Below the pieces are notes generated by a model. The model did no database searches. It had not been told where the DNA came from and was given only the letters and a program-made list of their open reading frames with translations. This document shows positions 40,235-48,215 of a stretch of 64,000 bases of DNA, in pieces. The stretch covers positions 1,080,742 to 1,144,741 of the forward strand of contig NZ_QSNG01000001.1 of the NCBI RefSeq assembly GCF_003416765.1. The letters run 5' to 3'. The position numbers and the translations under genes are program-made. The stretch is from Paratractidigestivibacter faecalis. Lineage in GTDB: Bacteria > Actinomycetota > Coriobacteriia > Coriobacteriales > Atopobiaceae. Numbering within the stretch: position 1 is the stretch's first letter; each line of letters starts with the position of its first letter.

Positions 40235-42040
40235 ATGGCTGAGAAGCAGCCGGGCATCACCAAGAAGATGACCTTCGGCGGCGAGGAGTTCGAGGTCCCC
40301 TTCGCCAAGGGCAACCCGGGCAAGTCCCGCGAGGAGCTGGACGAGATCAAGCGCAAGCTGCAGGAGGACCCCGACGCCGGCGACGGCGAGATGGTGGCCA
40401 CCATGGGCTTCTGCGCCAAGTACAACCCCCACACCTACATGACCGAGATTCCGGGCGTCATGTGCGAGCGCGACGTGGCCTGCGTCCTTCGTGACGGCAC
40501 CACCATCTACGCCGACATCTACCGCCCCGCCAACACGACGGAGAAGGTGCCCGTCATCTGCGTCTTTGCCCCCTTCGGCAAGAACCCCTCCGAGGGCATG
40601 GACTCCTGGCAGCTCATGGGCGTGCCGCCCAAGACGGTCTCCCAGTACGCCAAGTTCGAGGCTCCCGACCCCGGCTACTGGTGCCACTACGGCTACGCCG
40701 TGGCCAACGTGGACCCGCGCGGCGTCGGCAACTCCGAGGGCGACGTCTACCTCTGGGGCTCCCAGGACGCCCAGGACGGCTATGACTTCATCGAGTGGGT
40801 GACGGCCCAGGAGTGGTGCAACGGCCGCGCCACCATGATCGGCAACTCCGGCGTCTGCATGGCCCACTGGCGCATCGCCGCCACCAGGCCTCCCCACCTC
40901 GCCTGCCTCGCCGCCTGGGAGGGCCAGGGCGACCTCTACCGCGAGTCCTACTTCTGCGGCGGCATCCCCAACCCCGACTACGAGACCCACATCATCCAGG
41001 CCCTCGCCGTCAACAACTACATCGAGGACACCCCGGCGATGGTGGCCAAGTACCCGCTCATGAACGCGTACTACAAGGACAAGATCGTCGACTGGAACAA
41101 GATCCGCATCCCCACGTACGTCACCGCCGGCTGGGTCCACCACCACCTGCGCGGCGCCTTCGAGGGCTTCCGCCGCATCCGCACCCCCAAGAAGTGGATG
41201 CGCGCCCACCGCGACTTCGAGTGGCCCGACAGCTACAAGCCCGAGAACCTCGACGACATCCGCCGCTTCTTCGACCGCTACTGCAAGGAGATCCACAACG
41301 GCTGGGAGATGACCCCGCGCGTCCGCCTGGACGTCATGGACGGCTATGACTACGACTACGCCAGCCGTCGCGCCGAGGAGACCTTCCCGCTCAAGCGCAC
41401 CGAGTACAAGAAGCTGTACCTGGACGCCGAGAACCACGCGGCCGGCTTCGAGGAGTACGCCAACGAGTCCGAGGTCACCTACGACCCCAAGACCGAGACC
41501 ACGACGTTCACCTACCAGTTCACCGAGGACACCGAGATCACCGGCTACATGAAGCTGCACCTCAACGTCGAGTGCCGCGGCTACGACAACATGGACCTCT
41601 TCCCCTGGGTCATCAAGCTGGACAAGGACGGCAACTACGTGCCCATCCGCGTCATGGGCGCCCCCTTCCGCGGCGCGTGGGGGTTCCTGCGCTGCAGCCA
41701 CCGCGACCTCGACCCCAAGTACGCCAGCGACTTCCAGCCCGTGCACTCCCACGAGAAGGAGGAGCGCATGCAGCCGGGCGAGATCGTCCCGGTGGACGTG
41801 GAGATGTACCCGCACTCCCGCTTCTGGCACAAGGGCGAGAAGTTCCAGGTCGTCATTGCCGGTCGCTTCATCAAGACCGAGTGGTTCCACGACAACGACA
41901 TGAACCACGCCACCGACAACGGCGACGGCATCCACGTCATCCACACCGGCGGCGAGCACCAGTCCTACCTGCAGATTCCCGTCGTTCCCCCCAAGTACCA
42001 GGTGGGCGACTACATCTGGCACGGCGACGAGAACAAGTAG
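40235..42040 (+). CDS. CocE/NonD-family alpha/beta hydrolase (module 2)
   Basis: 601 residues, X-Pro dipeptidyl-peptidase (S15)/CocE superfamily. The nucleophile loop is MIGNSGVCMAHWRIAA (Ser in GNSG), after NVDPRGVGNSEGD. PPHLACLAAWEGQGDLYRES and CGGIPNPDY are family hallmarks. The C-terminal jelly-roll domain (about 380-600) has ITGYMKLHLNVECRGYDNMD and ends with a His in IHTGGEHQSYL. The family cleaves esters or amides and works through an acyl-serine. No signal peptide, so cytosolic. GAGAGGAG precedes ATG 40235. It heads ACP-phosphotransacylase-kinase-MFS. Confidence 0.88.
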   Translation: MAEKQPGITKKMTFGGEEFEVPFAKGNPGKSREELDEIKRKLQEDPDAGDGEMVATMGFCAKYNPHTYMTEIPGVMCERDVACVLRDGTTIYADIYRPANTTEKVPVICVFAPFGKNPSEGMDSWQLMGVPPKTVSQYAKFEAPDPGYWCHYGYAVANVDPRGVGNSEGDVYLWGSQDAQDGYDFIEWVTAQEWCNGRATMIGNSGVCMAHWRIAATRPPHLACLAAWEGQGDLYRESYFCGGIPNPDYETHIIQALAVNNYIEDTPAMVAKYPLMNAYYKDKIVDWNKIRIPTYVTAGWVHHHLRGAFEGFRRIRTPKKWMRAHRDFEWPDSYKPENLDDIRRFFDRYCKEIHNGWEMTPRVRLDVMDGYDYDYASRRAEETFPLKRTEYKKLYLDAENHAAGFEEYANESEVTYDPKTETTTFTYQFTEDTEITGYMKLHLNVECRGYDNMDLFPWVIKLDKDGNYVPIRVMGAPFRGAWGFLRCSHRDLDPKYASDFQPVHSHEKEERMQPGEIVPVDVEMYPHSRFWHKGEKFQVVIAGRFIKTEWFHDNDMNHATDNGDGIHVIHTGGEHQSYLQIPVVPPKYQVGDYIWHGDENK

Positions 42041-42065
42041 CCCGCCGCGCACGACCAAGAGAAGT

Positions 42066-42090
42066 TGACAAAGGGACTGTCCCTTTGTCA
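42066..42090 (+). repeat. Palindrome between hydrolase and ACP genes
   Basis: TGACAAAGGGAC-T-GTCCCTTTGTCA, perfect. It occupies the same position (before the ACP gene) as the palindrome at 19493-19523 in module 1. Confidence 0.8.
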
Positions 42091-42118
42091 CCAAGACCAA
42101 ACAAGAAGGAGCATTGAC

Positions 42119-42370
42119 ATGAACGATTTCCAGGAAGAGGTCGTCGAGATCCTCAAGAACAAGGCCGCCGACATCTTTGGCGTCGACCCCTCCACCCTCT
42201 CCGAGGCCACCAGCTTCGTTGACGACCTGCACTGCAAGTCCGTCAACATCGTGCAGTTTGCCTCTGCCCTCGAGGACGAGTACGAGGTCGAGGTCCCCTA
42301 CATGCAGCTGAACAAGTGCGCCACCTTCGCCGACGCCGCCAAGTTCGTGGACGACGCCCTCTCCATGTAG
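42119..42370 (+). CDS. Free-standing acyl carrier protein-like (module 2)
   Basis: 83 residues with the ACP four-helix pattern. The phosphopantetheine site is DDLHCKSVNIVQF, Ser41, with KSV in place of DSL; then EDEYEVEVPYMQLNKCATFADAAKFV. It is not close to the module 1 ACP in sequence but has the same neighbours. AAGGAG precedes the ATG. The non-canonical site context argues against general fatty-acid synthesis. Holo-ACP synthase would have to modify it. Confidence 0.75.
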   Translation: MNDFQEEVVEILKNKAADIFGVDPSTLSEATSFVDDLHCKSVNIVQFASALEDEYEVEVPYMQLNKCATFADAAKFVDDALSM

Positions 42371-42442
42371 TTGCCCCAGGGCCCGCAACCAGGCACTTCT
42401 CGCCTGACTGCGGGCTCTCTTTCTATAGAAAGGACCCAACAG

Positions 42443-43438
42443 ATGAACCTCATCCAGAAGCTCACCGAGGAGGCCAAGGCCGCCCCCGCCCGCCGCGTGG
42501 CCATGCCCGAGTGCGAGGCCGTCAAGACCTTGCAGGCCGCCCGCCGCGTGGCCGACGACGGCATCGGCACGCCGGTGCTGGTCTCCCCCGCCGACGTCAT
42601 CTCCGCCACCGCCGAGGAGGCCGGCGTCTCCCTGGAGGGCATGGAGGTCGTGGACACCACCGACGCCGACGCCCTCGAGGAGCGCGCCGCCCGCTTCATG
42701 GCCGCGGGCCAGCGCATGCTGAGCGACAAGGGCATCCGCCGCAAGATGAAGATGCCCATGTGGTACGCCATGGTCATGGAGGAGCTCGGCGAGGTCGACT
42801 GCACCTTCTGCGGCCACACCAACACCACCGGCGACGTGCTCATGTGCGCCCAGATGACCATCGGCCTGGCCGAGGGCGTGGACGTGCCCTCCATCCTGGC
42901 CCTGGTTGACACCCCGGGCTTCGAGGGCCCCGAGGGCAGCGTCATCTGCTTCACCGACTGCGGCCTCAACCCCGAACCCAATGCCTCCGAGCTGGCCTCC
43001 ATTGCCATCAGCGCCGCCGACGGCGTGCGCTCCATCATGGGCTGGGAGCCGCGCGTGGGGTTCCTCTCCTTCTCCACCGACGGCTCCGGCGCCGGACAGA
43101 GCGTCGATCGCGTGGACGAGGCCATCAAGCTCGTGCACGAGAGGCGCCCCGAGCTTGCCGCCGACGGCGAGTTCCAGCTCGACGCCGCCATCGACCCTGC
43201 CGTGGCCGCCAAGAAGGTCGGCCGCGAGTCCGACGTCGCCGGCCGCGCCAACGTGCTGGTCTTCCCCGACCTCAACGCCGCCAACATCGCCGTGAAGCTC
43301 ATCCAGCGCTTTGCCAAGGGCGCGGCCTACGGCCACACGCTCAACGGCTTCAAGCGCCCCGTGGCCGACTCCAGCCGCGGCGCAACCGTCGAGGAGATCG
43401 TCGGCGACATCGCGATGCTCGTCCTCTCCGCCCGCTAG
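42443..43438 (+). CDS. Phosphate acyltransferase, PTA/PTB family (module 2)
   Basis: 331 residues. Landmarks: RRVAMPECEAVKTLQAARRV, GHTNTTGDVLMCAQMTIGLAEGVD, FLSFSTDGSGAG, LAADGEFQLDAAIDP and RANVLVFPDLNAANIAVKLIQ, which align with the same places in the 18207 protein. It would move an acyl group from a thiol carrier (CoA or the adjacent ACP) to phosphate. Third in its operon; GAAAGG precedes ATG 42443. Kinase follows by 53 bp. Confidence 0.85.
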   Translation: MNLIQKLTEEAKAAPARRVAMPECEAVKTLQAARRVADDGIGTPVLVSPADVISATAEEAGVSLEGMEVVDTTDADALEERAARFMAAGQRMLSDKGIRRKMKMPMWYAMVMEELGEVDCTFCGHTNTTGDVLMCAQMTIGLAEGVDVPSILALVDTPGFEGPEGSVICFTDCGLNPEPNASELASIAISAADGVRSIMGWEPRVGFLSFSTDGSGAGQSVDRVDEAIKLVHERRPELAADGEFQLDAAIDPAVAAKKVGRESDVAGRANVLVFPDLNAANIAVKLIQRFAKGAAYGHTLNGFKRPVADSSRGATVEEIVGDIAMLVLSAR

Positions 43439-43491
43439 CGCTTCTCGCCCAGATGCCGCGCGGCATCACGCACTCCATCAGAAAGGAAACC

Positions 43492-44616
43492 ATGGGATAC
43501 AAGGTCCTCACGCTCTCCCCCGGCTCCACCTCCACCAAGGTGGCCGTCTTCGACGGCACCGAGGCGCTCTTCCGCCTGAACGTCACCCACCCCGCAGACG
43601 AGCTCGCCCGCTTTGACTCCGCCGCGGACCAGTTTGACTACCGCCGTCAGACCATCCTCGACGCCCTTGCCGAGCAGGGCATCAGGCTCGAGGACATCGA
43701 CGCCTTCAGCGGCTACTGCGGCGCCATGGGCCCCACCGTGGGCGGCATCTTTGCCATCGACGACACCGTCTGCGAGCACGTCATGAACGCCGGCGTCAAC
43801 CACCCCGCAATCCTGGGCGCCCCGCTGCTGCACGCCTTTGCCCAGGCCACCGGCAAGCCCGCCTACGCCGTAAACCAGCCCGACACCGACGAGCTCGCCG
43901 ACGTGGCGCGCATCACCGGCTGGCCCGGCGTCTACCGCAAGAGCCACGTCCACTGCCTCAACCAGAAGGAGTGCGCCATCCGCTGCGCCGCCGAGCTGGG
44001 CATGAGCTACAAGGAGGGCAACTTCATCGTGGCCCACGTGGGCGGTGGCCTCTCCGTGGCCTGCCACGAGCGCGGCCGCATGGTGGACACCAACGACGTC
44101 CTCGAGGGCGCCGGCCCCTTCGCGCCCAACCGCTCCGGCGACGTGCCGGCCAAGCCCGTCGTGAAGATGGCCTTCTCCGAGGGCGCCAGCAAGAAGCAGA
44201 TGGACGGCGTCGTGGGCAAGACCGGCGGCCTTCTGGGCCTGCTCGGCACCGATGACGCCCGCAGAATCGTAGAGCGCATCGAGAACGGCGACGAGTGGGC
44301 GGCCACCGTCTACGACGCCATGGCCTACCAGGTTGCCAAGTACGTGGCCGGCTTTGCCGCCGTCGTCCGCGGCAAGGTGGACGGCATCGTGCTGACCGGC
44401 GGTGTCTCCCACGACCCGCGCTTTGTCTCCTACGTGACCGAGCGCGTGGGCTGGATCGCCCCCGTCAAGGTCTACGCCGGCGACTTCGAGATGGACGCGC
44501 TCGCCGCTGGCGCCATCCGCGCCCTCGACGGCAAGGAGCAGGTCATGACCTACACGGGCGAGCCCAGCTGGAAGGGCTTCGCCTGCGAGGGCGCCCTGCC
44601 CGACGTGGAGGCGTAG
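43492..44616 (+). CDS. Butyrate kinase-like acyl kinase (module 2)
   Basis: 374 residues. SPGSTSTKVAVF (phosphate loop), NHPAILGAPLL, NQPDTDEL, AHVGGGLSVACHERGRMVD, LTGGVSHDP. In the 17074 paralogue the first motif is NPGSTSTK; here Ser replaces Asn. It would make ATP from an acyl phosphate. GAAAGG precedes ATG 43492. A strong hairpin with U-rich tail follows before the MFS gene. Confidence 0.85.
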   Translation: MGYKVLTLSPGSTSTKVAVFDGTEALFRLNVTHPADELARFDSAADQFDYRRQTILDALAEQGIRLEDIDAFSGYCGAMGPTVGGIFAIDDTVCEHVMNAGVNHPAILGAPLLHAFAQATGKPAYAVNQPDTDELADVARITGWPGVYRKSHVHCLNQKECAIRCAAELGMSYKEGNFIVAHVGGGLSVACHERGRMVDTNDVLEGAGPFAPNRSGDVPAKPVVKMAFSEGASKKQMDGVVGKTGGLLGLLGTDDARRIVERIENGDEWAATVYDAMAYQVAKYVAGFAAVVRGKVDGIVLTGGVSHDPRFVSYVTERVGWIAPVKVYAGDFEMDALAAGAIRALDGKEQVMTYTGEPSWKGFACEGALPDVEA

Positions 44617-44698
44617 GCGAGAGGCGCTTCTCGCCAGCGAAAGGTGGCAGAGGGACCGTCCCCCTGTCGCCTTTGTCACGTGACACAAGCGACCCTGC

Positions 44699-44748
44699 GG
44701 GGCCGAGGCCTGATTTGGTGACGCCAAACAGTGCCTCGGCCCCTCTTT
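44699..44748 (+). terminator. Terminator between kinase and MFS genes
   Basis: GGGGCCGAGGC (44699-44709) pairs with GCCTCGGCCCC (44733-44743), with an inner TTTGG/CCAAA stem, followed by TCTTT. It would reduce or stop read-through into the MFS gene. Confidence 0.75.
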
Positions 44749-44814
44749 GGCACCACACTTGACCTGCAGCGGCACAAGATGCCGTAAAAACCAGCGCACC
44801 ACCGGAGGAAACCC

Positions 44815-46107
44815 GTGACCCAAACCCAGACCAAGACCCAGAAGGCAGGCGGCTTCCACTACGCCTACGCCATCGTCGCGGCGTGCATCGCCATGACGTG
44901 CCTGCCGTGCGCGCTCGTGCTCTCCTGCGCCGGCATCTTCTTCACGCCCGTCTCCAGCTTCTTTGGCGTCCCCAAGGCCACGTTCACGCTGTACTTCTCC
45001 ATCGTGAACCTCGCCATGATGGTGACCCTGCCCATCTGGGGCAAGATCATGTCCAAGACCGACCTGCGCGTCTCGCTCTCCGTGGCCGCGGTGCTGTGCG
45101 GCGCCGGCCTTCTGGGCATGAGCGCCTGCCAGGCCATGTGGCAGTTCTACGTCTGCGGCGCCGTCCTGGGCGCCGGCGTGGCCCCCTTCATCTACCTGGC
45201 CATCCCCACGCTCATCAACGCCTGGTGCGTCAAGCGCGTCGGCTTCTTCGTGGGCCTGTGCATGGCGTTCACCGGCATCGGCGGCGTGATCTTCAACCCC
45301 GTGGGAACCGCCCTCATCAACTCCGGCGCCGAGGGCTGGCGCACGGCGTACCTGGTCTTTGGCGTCATCGTCCTGGTGGGCACCCTGCCCTTCACCCTGC
45401 TGGTGGTGCGCAACCGCCCCGCCGACAAGGGGCTTCTCCCCTACGGCGCCGACGAGGCCGATGCCCCTTCCGGCGAGAAGGACGCCGAGGCCGCCGCGCC
45501 CGCCCAGGGCGGTATGAGCGCCCCGGAGGCCATGAGGACCCCGGCCTTCTTTGCCCTGGCCGCCTTCTGCGGCGTCATCACGCTCAACCAGACCATCTAC
45601 CAGTTCCTGCCCAGCTACGCGCAATCCTTCGGCGACTCCCTGCCCGCCGTGGCCGCCGCCTCCGGCGTTGTTGCCAGCGCCGCCATGGCCGGCCAGGCCG
45701 TGGGCAAGGTCCTGCTGGGCGCCATCAACGACAAGTCCGTCCACCTGGGCGTCTTCCTGGGCATTGGCGCCGGTGCCGTGGGCGTGACCGTGATGTGGCT
45801 CGTGCCCGGCGTGCTGCCGCTGCTGCTTGTGGGCGCCTTCCTCTTTGGCGTGGTCTACGCCATGACCACCGTCCAGACCCCGCTTCTGGTGAGGACCGTC
45901 TTCGGCAGCGCGGACTACGCCAACATCTACTCCCGCGTGAGCATGGTGGGCTCCCTCATGGGCACCGTCGCGGCCGTCTTCTGGGGCTTTGTCTGCGACT
46001 CCGCCGGCGGCTACCCGCTGATGTTCATCCTGGGCTACGCCTGCATGGCCGTCTGCCTGGTGCTGGCGCTCTTCTCGCTGCGCTGGAAGGCGCGCCGGGA
46101 GGCCTAG
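44815..46107 (+). CDS. MFS transporter, oxalate/formate-antiporter-like
   Basis: 430 residues with about 12 membrane helices in two halves joined by a loop near residue 210-235. Helix 1 begins FHYAYAIVAACIAMTC, and the sequence around GWRTAYLVFGVIV and LVVRNRPADKGLLPYG is typical of monocarboxylate/OFA-type MFS carriers. GTG start with CGGAGG upstream. As the last gene of module 2 it may import the substrate or export the acid product. Confidence 0.85.
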   Translation: MTQTQTKTQKAGGFHYAYAIVAACIAMTCLPCALVLSCAGIFFTPVSSFFGVPKATFTLYFSIVNLAMMVTLPIWGKIMSKTDLRVSLSVAAVLCGAGLLGMSACQAMWQFYVCGAVLGAGVAPFIYLAIPTLINAWCVKRVGFFVGLCMAFTGIGGVIFNPVGTALINSGAEGWRTAYLVFGVIVLVGTLPFTLLVVRNRPADKGLLPYGADEADAPSGEKDAEAAAPAQGGMSAPEAMRTPAFFALAAFCGVITLNQTIYQFLPSYAQSFGDSLPAVAAASGVVASAAMAGQAVGKVLLGAINDKSVHLGVFLGIGAGAVGVTVMWLVPGVLPLLLVGAFLFGVVYAMTTVQTPLLVRTVFGSADYANIYSRVSMVGSLMGTVAAVFWGFVCDSAGGYPLMFILGYACMAVCLVLALFSLRWKARREA

Positions 46108-46172
46108 GCGCCCCGCTCCGCCAGATCAACCCATCGGGCCAACCCCTCACATGCGGCCCGTCCCTCTCCTCG

Positions 46173-46205
46173 CCCCGGCGCGCCCCCGCACGCCGGGGCA
46201 CTCTT
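46173..46205 (+). terminator. Terminator after MFS gene
   Basis: CCCCGGCG (46173-46180) pairs with CGCCGGGG (46191-46198), tail CACTCTT. The rest of the 301-bp gap to 46409 is an AT-richer stretch with one TTCTCGCC word and no gene that I can support. Confidence 0.6.
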
Positions 46206-46408
46206 GTGCGGGGGGCCGTGCACGCTGTCGGAGGGGCGCCACTCACCCCCGCCCCAAAGGCACACAATGGATTAACCGTATTAATTTCTTTATGCCCAGA
46301 TCTGATATCAATCCCTTTACGCCACGCTAACCAGGCATTTCTCGCCAGCCAGGGACCAGACGGCGAGTAATTCACACGTGAAGCATCAAAGATTCAATAC
46401 GGACAAGC

Positions 46409-47281
46409 TCAGCTACGCGCCGCTAGGCGTTGCGACGGCCTCCCCCTGCGGGGACGTGCGGGCGGCAGGCCGCGGGTGATGACGGCGCGGAAGTCGGGCG
46501 AGTCCGGGCTCCAGACGCCGTTGGGCACGAGGTGGATGGTGCCCTCCCAGCCCGGCACGATGCTGTGGTGCCACTCGTGGCCGCGGTCGTCCTCGGCAAA
46601 GTCGGCGGCTGCGGCAAAGCCCTCCAGGCTGTCCTTGCCAAACGGCACGCCGTGGTGGCCCGTCCAGAACTCGCGGAAGTCGAGACCCGCCATCTTGGCG
46701 AGCGTCTGCCTCCACGCGTCCAGCGTGAGGCTCTCCGCAAAGCAGAGGCACATCACGGGCGTCACGGCGTCGCCGGAGAGCAGGAGCCCGGCGTCGCGCA
46801 CGAGGTAGCCCACGCTGCCCACCGTGTGGCCGGCAAGCTCCACCACGTCCACCGTTCGGCCGCCCAGGTCCAGCGCGTCGCCCTCCCCCACGTGGCTCAC
46901 GCGCGGACGGCCGCCGCGCTCCACGGCGCACTTCTCGCCGTCAGGCACCATGCCCTCCCGGCGGGCCACCTCGGCAAAGAGGCGGGCGCCGCGCTCGGAC
47001 TCCTCCCAGGCGGCCTCGACGTCGTCTGCGGCAGACATCAGCACCTCGCCTGCGCCAAAGGAGCCGCCCACATGGTCGCAGTGGCGGTGCGTGAGGGCCA
47101 CGCTGACCGGCAGGCCGCCGGCAAGCTCCGACGCCTGCGCCACTACGTCGCCAAAGCCGGCCATGGTGTCCACCAGCAGGGCGCGCTCGCGGCCGGCCAC
47201 CACGTAGGCGCGGTTCTCGAAGGGGTCGGTCAGCTGCCAGACGCCCTCGGCGATGGGTCTTGCGGAGATGAGCTTGGCCAT
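46409..47281 (-). CDS. Metallo-beta-lactamase-fold hydrolase
   Basis: 290 residues. Zinc motif THRHCDHVGG (HxHxDH, about residues 63-72), later ELAGHTVGS (His), LLLSGDAV (Asp) and WTGHHGVPFG (His). Glyoxalase II-like hydrolases act on thioesters, lactones or nucleotides. Convergent with the MFS gene; monocistronic as far as visible. The substrate cannot be told from sequence; a thioester role near the acyl module is possible but unproven. Confidence 0.88.
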   Translation of the reverse strand: MAKLISARPIAEGVWQLTDPFENRAYVVAGRERALLVDTMAGFGDVVAQASELAGGLPVSVALTHRHCDHVGGSFGAGEVLMSAADDVEAAWEESERGARLFAEVARREGMVPDGEKCAVERGGRPRVSHVGEGDALDLGGRTVDVVELAGHTVGSVGYLVRDAGLLLSGDAVTPVMCLCFAESLTLDAWRQTLAKMAGLDFREFWTGHHGVPFGKDSLEGFAAAADFAEDDRGHEWHHSIVPGWEGTIHLVPNGVWSPDSPDFRAVITRGLPPARPRRGRPSQRLAARS

Positions 47282-47310
47282 GGGTGGTCCTTGTCCTTTC
47301 CAGACGAGAA

Positions 47311-47337
47311 GGGCCCGCCCGCGGTGCGGACGGACCC
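47311..47337 (-). terminator. Hairpin after the 47421 membrane-protein gene
   Basis: GGGTCCGTCCGC pairs with GCGGGCGGGCCC on the minus strand (two mismatches), followed by TTCTCGTCT. Confidence 0.45.
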
Positions 47338-47420
47338 TGGGGGCACGTTTCTTAGGCTAGCGCGATTGCCCTGGCGAGGACGATACAAATGGAAGCCGCA
47401 TGTCTCGCCTTTGGAGCGCC

Positions 47421-47930
47421 CTAGTGCATCTGGGGCTCGGGGTCCTTGCAGATGGCGCGGGCCCACTTCTCGCACTGGGGAGCCCAGAAGAGGGAGACCA
47501 CGTAGCCGACGATCCAGCACTGCAGGATGGAGCTGGCGAAGGCGGCCGGGTAGGCGGCAAGCGGGGCGCCGTTCATGACGCAGGCGTTGACGTAGGTCAG
47601 GATGACGCTGTTGAAGGCGACGTAGATGGTGTTGACCACGACGTTCAGGGTGGCGCCGAACTTGAGGCCGTCGGTGGGCTTGAGGCCGCACTTCATGGCA
47701 AAGCCGAAGCCGAGCTTCTCGGCGGGGATGAACCAGCCCACGAAGAAGGAGATCACGTAGGACATGCCGATGTTGGCGAGGGACGTACCCAGGAAGGCGG
47801 GCACGAAGGCCTCGGCCGGGACGCCGGCGCCGGAGACGCCGATGTAGCTCGCGGTGAGCGAGATGGCCACGGCGATGGCGATGTTGGTGAGCAGGACCTT
47901 CACGAGCTTGGTGGAGTTCTTCATGGGCAT
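47421..47930 (-). CDS. Membrane protein of unknown function
   Basis: 169 residues, about four membrane helices (residues 10-30, 40-66, 90-115, 128-150). The general layout recalls the 14493 protein and might be the DUF2798 type. GGAAGG is 8 nt upstream of ATG 47930. Single gene; no link to neighbours is evident. Confidence 0.65.
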   Translation of the reverse strand: MPMKNSTKLVKVLLTNIAIAVAISLTASYIGVSGAGVPAEAFVPAFLGTSLANIGMSYVISFFVGWFIPAEKLGFGFAMKCGLKPTDGLKFGATLNVVVNTIYVAFNSVILTYVNACVMNGAPLAAYPAAFASSILQCWIVGYVVSLFWAPQCEKWARAICKDPEPQMH

Positions 47931-48046
47931 GGTGCGAACCTTCCGTTGGAGAGCGAGCTCTTACACGTACAGCTGGGACCTCGCCCGGGCGCGCCCGGGC
48001 CTGTAACCCTGGGTCTTCTTAACCCATGTGGACATGTTATGGAGAA

Positions 48047-48076
48047 GGGGCCGTCCCCTCCATGGAGGACGGCCCC
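48047..48076 (-). terminator. Terminator after the M18 aminopeptidase gene
   Basis: GGGGCCGTCC (48047-48056) pairs with GGACGGCCCC (48067-48076); minus strand continues TTCTCC. Confidence 0.55.
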
Positions 48077-48181
48077 AAATGGACGCACCAAACGGATGGT
48101 TGTTTGTACCGCTGCACAGCGGCCGCGGCTACCGGGGTAAGGCCGGGCTTCTCGCCTGCGCAAGGGCCGCGGCGGCGGAAA

Positions 48182-48212
48182 GGTTGACAAAGGGACTGTC
48201 CCTTTGTCAACC
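48182..48212. repeat. Palindrome of the GGGACtGTCCC family
   Basis: Arms GGTTGACAAAGGGAC (48182-48196) and its exact inverse (48198-48212), 4 nt from the M18 stop codon. Confidence 0.8.
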
Positions 48213-48215
48213 CTC

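Noticed and set aside
40010-43336. Upstream extension of the second PucR frame to 1,626 codons
   Set aside because: Runs antisense to four well-supported genes; PucR homology and a strong ribosome site begin at 40009.
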